Below, piece by piece: positions 8,395 to 11,166 of a DNA stretch of 11,166 nt. This DNA comes from Fidelibacterota bacterium. GTDB taxonomy: Bacteria > Fidelibacterota > UBA2242. Numbering within the stretch: position 1 is the stretch's first letter; the number at the start of each line of letters is the position of its first letter. The notes below the pieces were generated by a model, which worked only from the letters and a program-made list of their open reading frames with translations, was not told the DNA's origin and searched no databases. The stretch is from contig QNCV01000060.1 of assembly GCA_003645845.1 (NCBI GenBank), positions 1 to 11,166 of the forward strand, in the 5' to 3' direction. The position numbers and the translations under genes were made by a program.

Positions 8395-8424
8395 ATAATA
8401 AATTTTAAGAAAATACCATGTCAA
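8395..8424 (-). promoter_or_regulatory. Putative sigma70-type promoter for the duplicated CPBP protease gene
   Basis: On the minus strand a perfect -35 TTGACA (8424-8419) is followed, after 18 bases, by TATTAT (8400-8395). Only 10 bases separate the -10 from the GTG at 8384, which implies a leader of a few bases and near-leaderless translation. That fits the absence of a Shine-Dalgarno site. The -35 sits just beyond the hairpin that ends the small upstream gene. The AT-rich setting makes a chance match possible. Confidence 0.45.
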
Positions 8425-8458
8425 TAAAATAAAGAAGACTCCGTAAGCGGAGCCTTCT
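8423..8458 (-). terminator. Rho-independent terminator of the small duplicated-motif gene
   Basis: On the minus strand an 11-base-pair stem (arms 8458-8448 and 8443-8433) with one G-U wobble and a four-base CTTA loop is followed by the T-rich tail TTTATTTTATT. It begins about 30 bases past the stop codon of the 75-residue gene. The strong stem and tail make this a clear intrinsic terminator separating that gene from the downstream protease gene. Confidence 0.85.
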
Positions 8459-8489
8459 CAATATAATTTTTGCTGCTAATGAGAAAAAA

Positions 8490-8717
8490 TTATTTTCTGC
8501 CTCTTGCCATTTTTGCGCGAGAAACATCGCCGTCCTTGTCGATGAAATACAGAAAACCGGCTTCTCTTTTAACACCACAGGCATTAACGACTTCCGCGCC
8601 GCCGCCTTTTTCTCCGCCACGGGCCATTTTCGAACGAGCAACATTACCGTTTTTGTCAAGATAATAGAGGTAACCTTTTTCCTTTTTTACACCACATTTT
8701 GCAACTTTTTCTGCCAT
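8490..8717 (-). CDS. Small basic protein of two tandem copies of a CGVK...LY...DK.G.V.R.KMARG motif
   Basis: This 75-residue protein of unknown function contains the same motif of about 27 residues twice: Cys8 to Gly34 and Cys47 to Gly73. By my count 18 of 27 positions are identical. Each copy reads CGVK, a charged pair, a glycine, an aromatic strand (LYYL or LYFI), the turn DKNGN or DKDGD, then V-x-R-x-KMARG. The pattern looks like a beta-hairpin whose turn is the DKxGx segment, followed by a basic tail. A glycine- and lysine-rich linker (about 34-40) joins the copies. There is one cysteine at the same place in each repeat. No signal peptide or membrane span is seen, and lysine/arginine content is high. 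The gene has its own promoter, a strong AAGGAGG site eight bases before the ATG, and an intrinsic terminator, so I infer that it is a real and well-expressed gene. Related small hypothetical proteins seem familiar to me, but I know of no assigned function. Nucleic-acid binding is only a guess. Confidence 0.85.
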   Translation of the reverse strand: MAEKVAKCGVKKEKGYLYYLDKNGNVARSKMARGGEKGGGAEVVNACGVKREAGFLYFIDKDGDVSRAKMARGRK

Positions 8718-8725
8718 AATAAATT

Positions 8726-8732
8726 CCTCCTT
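8726..8732 (-). promoter_or_regulatory. Strong ribosome binding site AAGGAGG of the small gene
   Basis: The minus strand reads AAGGAGG, eight bases before the ATG at 8717. It is the best Shine-Dalgarno match in the window; most neighbours have weak sites or none. It fixes the start and suggests high translation. Confidence 0.85.
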
Positions 8733-8766
8733 ATTGATTTACTTACGTTTTCATCAGGTTGATTCT

Positions 8767-8795
8767 ATGTTAAACGAACTTAGGATAAATGTCAA
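8767..8795 (-). promoter_or_regulatory. Sigma70-type promoter of the small duplicated-motif gene
   Basis: On the minus strand TTGACA (8795-8790), a 17-base spacer and TAACAT (8772-8767) lie in the 138-base gap behind the response regulator gene. The predicted start near base 8760 gives a leader of about 43 bases ending in the strong ribosome site. The perfect -35 and ideal spacing make this the best promoter candidate in the window. No hairpin terminator for the upstream operon is visible in the same gap, so some read-through is possible. Confidence 0.65.
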
Positions 8796-8855
8796 GAAAT
8801 TTCCGTCGATAAAAGTAAAATATTGCCGGGAAATCATCCTGAATATCAAAAAAAA

Positions 8856-9452
8856 TCATTCATTCATCATTTTTTCGATCTCGGCGGCTTTCGAACGGCG
8901 GCCGGCCCGAATATAGCGATGGATGGCTTCCTCGAACAGCTCATTGGCCTTTTCCGGATTTCCGAGCGCTTTCTGTTCAATCCCGGCTTCTTTCAGATAC
9001 AGAGCGGATTCCTCCCAACGTCCCTCGTTTTTCAATGCATCGGCCAGCTCGACATAATCGGGCTTTTCGGTCGCGGTTTTATGTTTTTCACCTTTCAGTG
9101 CGGCGTTGAGTGTCGGAATCAGTTTTTCATAGATTGCCGATTTGGCGTGAATATCATAGGCGCCCATTGACAGATATTTTTCACGAACTTCGATTGTCAG
9201 TTCGCCGGTCAGACCGATGACCGGTATTTCCGGCTTCGTCTGTTTCATTAATTTTAATGTTTTATAGCCGTCCATACCGGGCAGATTGTGATCCAGTATT
9301 ACAACGTCATAATCGTTGTTTTTAAAGAGTGAAATTGCCTTTTCACCGTCTTCCGCCTCAATGATTTCATATTCTTCGGAACCAAGATATTCGATCAATG
9401 CATCCCGCAAAAGCGCCTTGTCATCAACCAGAAGAATTTTTTTAACAGCCAT
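8856..9452 (-). CDS. Response regulator with receiver domain and C-terminal TPR-like helical tail
   Basis: This 198-residue cytoplasmic protein has a complete receiver domain (about residues 4-118): acidic pair Asp10-Asp11 in LLVDDK, phospho-acceptor Asp54 in VILDHNLPGMDG, Thr82 in GLTGE and Lys104 in HAKS. After a charged linker (119-132) comes a tail of about 65 residues with TPR-like helices. These include YVELADALKNEGRWEESALY and a second stretch with the spacing ALGNPEKANELFEEAIHRYI. The tail most likely mediates protein contact, since no DNA-binding or enzymatic output exists. The ATG at 9452 is preceded by AAAGGAA. It starts 13 bases after the stop of the REC-kinase gene, so the two are almost certainly one operon, and the kinase is the obvious phosphodonor. 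The gene ends ATG ATG AAT GAA TGA. Receiver assignment is firm; the TPR call rests on pattern only. Confidence 0.92.
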   Translation of the reverse strand: MAVKKILLVDDKALLRDALIEYLGSEEYEIIEAEDGEKAISLFKNNDYDVVILDHNLPGMDGYKTLKLMKQTKPEIPVIGLTGELTIEVREKYLSMGAYDIHAKSAIYEKLIPTLNAALKGEKHKTATEKPDYVELADALKNEGRWEESALYLKEAGIEQKALGNPEKANELFEEAIHRYIRAGRRSKAAEIEKMMNE

Positions 9453-9465
9453 AATTGATTCCTTT

Positions 9466-10662
9466 CTATATCAATTTGAATTTAATTGTAAAAGTCGTGC
9501 CCTTGCCAACCGTGCTTTGAACGCTGATTTCCCCTTCATGATTTTCAACGGCTTTTTTACAAATCATCAATCCCAGTCCGGTGCCCTGTTTCCCCTCCCA
9601 GCGGGTGTAATCGGGACGCCAGATTTTTTCCAGTTTATCTTCCGGAATACCTACGCCGGTATCGGTAATATTGACGATTGCAAAACCGTTTTCCCGGGAA
9701 ACATCAACCGTCAGAATTCCTTTGCCGTCCATGGCCTTGAAGGCGTTTTCCACGAGGTTGACGAACACCCGGATCAAGTCCTCTTCACTGGCGCTGATAT
9801 TCAGGTTATTGTCGGAATAATTTTCCACGAGTTTTACATCGGGATTGGCTTGCAGCTGGGAATCCATGAACAGATGGACAGCCTCTCTTACAAGACTATT
9901 CAAATCGACGCTCTTTTTATGACTCTTATCAATATCAATCGCCTGACCGAGGTGTTTCAGCTTCTCTCCGAGTTCCTTGAAAAAGCCCATCAGGGTAATA
10001 ATGCCGTTACCCTTTTCAATACCCTCATTGGCAATTGCAAGAACCCGGTCCCGAGACTCTCTAAGATCCTCGGAAAAGCAGTTTTGCTGAATTTTATCAA
10101 AACAGCTTTCCACTTCTGCGGTAAAGAGTTTTATCTTTCGCTGGAGTGTCTGCAGTCGCAGCATCAATGAAGCATAATAGCTGCCGGACATGTCATGTCC
10201 CACACTTTTAACAATCAGGCGGCTTTCTTCGATTGCCCGGCGACGTTCTTCGGCCAGTTTTTCGTTCTTAATGCGCTCCTCCTGCCAGATAAACCCCTTT
10301 TCAATGCGCTCGAAAAAGAGATTCGGGTATTCAACAACGGCATGCTTCTGAATGAAGTCTTTTGCACCGAGCCGCAGGGAATCGACGGCGTTTTCGATGG
10401 TAATTTCTCCGGTCAGAACAATGACATAATTGCGCTGAACCAGTTTTAGTTTGTCCAGCTCGGCGAGAAAATCCAGCCCCGACATGTTTGGCATCCGGAT
10501 ATCCAGCAGAACGACCTTAAACTCTTTTTCCCGTAACAGTGCCAGGCCGGATTCGGGATTGGTATTGTAAACAATAGACCAATCGTTATCTTCCAGGGTT
10601 TCCTGGATGCTTTTACAGAAGGGCTCACTGTCATCAATCAAAAGAATATCTTTGTAAAACAT
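9466..10662 (-). CDS. Hybrid sensor: N-terminal receiver domain followed by histidine kinase
   Basis: This 398-residue soluble protein has the receiver at the front and the kinase behind, so phosphorylation or a partner may control the kinase. REC (about 4-122): Asp10-Asp11 in LIDDSE, phospho-acceptor Asp54 in LLDIRMP, Thr84 in VLTGE, Lys106 in IQKH. A coiled, charged helix (about 123-150) leads to the likely phospho-histidine His156 in SVGHDMSGSYYA. The ATPase domain has the N-box NLVENAFKAM (Asn306), the G1 box DTGVGIP (334-340), an F-box-like IWRPDYTRW, and the G2 box GTGLGL (360-365). There is no membrane segment. The H-box departs from the usual HE-x-R-T-P-L pattern, and the distance from His156 to Asn306 (150 residues) is longer than the 105-110 typical of EnvZ or PhoQ. 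The start is ATG at 10662, two bases after the upstream kinase-like gene's stop, with a weak AGAAAG site. It probably phosphorylates the REC-TPR protein encoded next. Confidence 0.94.
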   Translation of the reverse strand: MFYKDILLIDDSEPFCKSIQETLEDNDWSIVYNTNPESGLALLREKEFKVVLLDIRMPNMSGLDFLAELDKLKLVQRNYVIVLTGEITIENAVDSLRLGAKDFIQKHAVVEYPNLFFERIEKGFIWQEERIKNEKLAEERRRAIEESRLIVKSVGHDMSGSYYASLMLRLQTLQRKIKLFTAEVESCFDKIQQNCFSEDLRESRDRVLAIANEGIEKGNGIITLMGFFKELGEKLKHLGQAIDIDKSHKKSVDLNSLVREAVHLFMDSQLQANPDVKLVENYSDNNLNISASEEDLIRVFVNLVENAFKAMDGKGILTVDVSRENGFAIVNITDTGVGIPEDKLEKIWRPDYTRWEGKQGTGLGLMICKKAVENHEGEISVQSTVGKGTTFTIKFKLI

Positions 10663-10664
10663 GT

Positions 10665-11166
10665 TTATCTTTCTATTGGTATTTCAAGAGTTAATTGCAG
10701 ATTCGAAACATTTTCCTCTAAAGAAATTTTTCCATTGTAATTATTGGCTACCAGTTCCCGGATAACTTCCAGTGAAAACTGATAGGGGCTATAGCTTTTA
10801 CCGTCGCCGAATAGTTCGTTTGCGGATTTTTTGGGAATTTCCACACCGGCGATGTTATCGGTGCCGGTAATATTTGTCGTGAGGATTTTATTTTCCTTAA
10901 CATGAGTTTCAATCCACAATGTCGATCCGTAATGCTCGAACCGTGAAATAATCAGAGATATCAGGGTTACCAGCACCTCGATGATTTCGTTTGGATCCAC
11001 CACCAGATGAGGAATGTTCGGTTCGTCGCTTTTGTTACGCTGGACGACAATTTTATAAGATAAAAGGTTATTGGTCAGATATAGTAAAGCCGCATCCAGG
11101 AGTTCTTGCCAGGTACGTTTGACATGAATAAATCCGGCCTTGGTGGAGAATTCCTGAAGCACCCGC
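10665..11166 (-). CDS. C-terminal part of a histidine-kinase-like protein with a degenerate HATPase domain (N-terminus beyond the window)
   Basis: About 167 residues are visible, open at the right edge of the window. Near that edge a GTG (11162) is in frame, but the reading frame continues through the last bases, so the gene almost certainly begins outside. The pattern is that of a kinase ATPase domain: a region with TWQELLDAALLYL, then VVDPNEIIEVLVTLISLIISRF (the N-box position, residues about 55-75), a central strand-rich part, and YSPYQFSLEVIRELVANNYNGKISLEE followed by LQLTLEIPI, which matches the end of HATPase folds. The key nucleotide-binding residues are missing: the N-box lacks Asn, no DxGxG is seen where G1 should be (TDNIAGVEIP), and G2 lacks GxGLGL. 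It therefore probably does not bind ATP and may act as a scaffold or regulatory partner of the kinase encoded two bases downstream. Whether a phosphorylatable His or a sensor exists upstream cannot be seen. Confidence 0.75.
   Translation of the reverse strand, partial: RVLQEFSTKAGFIHVKRTWQELLDAALLYLTNNLLSYKIVVQRNKSDEPNIPHLVVDPNEIIEVLVTLISLIISRFEHYGSTLWIETHVKENKILTTNITGTDNIAGVEIPKKSANELFGDGKSYSPYQFSLEVIRELVANNYNGKISLEENVSNLQLTLEIPIER

Noticed and set aside
8490..8717. DKNGN and DKDGD segments of the small protein as EF-hand or dockerin calcium loops
   Set aside because: The glycine falls at position 4 rather than 6 of the loop and the later ligands are absent; a beta-turn is the simpler reading.
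8856..8870. Tandem ATGA repeat at the end of the REC-TPR gene
   Set aside because: It encodes the C-terminal MMNE and stop; there is no overlapping downstream start with a following open frame.
9316..10170. Open frame of 284 codons on the plus strand opposite the response regulator and kinase genes
   Set aside because: It spans the junction of two clear minus-strand signalling genes, has no domain pattern and no ribosome site; an antisense shadow.

Overview
All genes in this 11.2 kb window lie on the minus strand, so transcription runs from high to low coordinates. The coding capacity is almost full: no gene-free stretch exceeds about 175 bases. There are no tRNAs, rRNAs, IS elements or CRISPR arrays that I can see. 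The organism looks like a Gram-negative-type environmental bacterium of moderate GC content. The evidence is a receiver/HD-GYP signalling repertoire, an RlmD-type iron-sulfur methyltransferase, and large membrane proteases with extracytoplasmic domains. A deltaproteobacterial or FCB-related/candidate-phylum source (Calditrichaeota-like, for example) would fit, but this is a weak inference because no phylogenetic marker is present.

Region 11166-8856 is a tight three-gene signalling operon. It holds the C-terminal part of a histidine-kinase-like protein with a degenerate ATPase domain, a receiver-histidine kinase hybrid (REC first, kinase second), and a receiver with a C-terminal TPR-like helical tail. 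Gaps are 2 and 13 bases. None of the three carries a DNA-binding output domain. Region 8717-8433 is a separate, well-signalled transcription unit. It has a TTGACA-N17-TAACAT promoter, an AAGGAGG ribosome site, a 75-residue basic protein built of two copies of one motif, and a rho-independent terminator.

Region 8384-4992 encodes an 1130-residue membrane protein. It is an end-to-end duplication of a unit of about 570 residues: two PepSY-like extracytoplasmic modules followed by a CPBP (CAAX-protease/bacteriocin-processing) intramembrane protease domain. The first protease copy keeps the catalytic EExxxR, His and HxxxD motifs. The second has lost all of them.

Region 4928-3207 encodes a GAF/HD-GYP protein, a probable cyclic-di-GMP phosphodiesterase, with a roughly 110-residue insertion inside the HD-GYP fold. 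Region 3164-1746 is rlmD, a 23S rRNA m5U methyltransferase. Region 1571-699 is a REC-FHA fusion. The window ends inside a hemolysin III/TrhA-family membrane protein (608-1).

The theme is intracellular signalling without classical transcription-factor outputs: three receiver proteins ending in a kinase, TPR-like helices or FHA, plus an HD-GYP protein, next to a membrane protease. No link between these units is proved by the sequence. The strongest candidates for undescribed biology are the internally duplicated protease with a dead second half, the small duplicated-motif protein, and the output-less phosphorelay cluster with a degenerate kinase.
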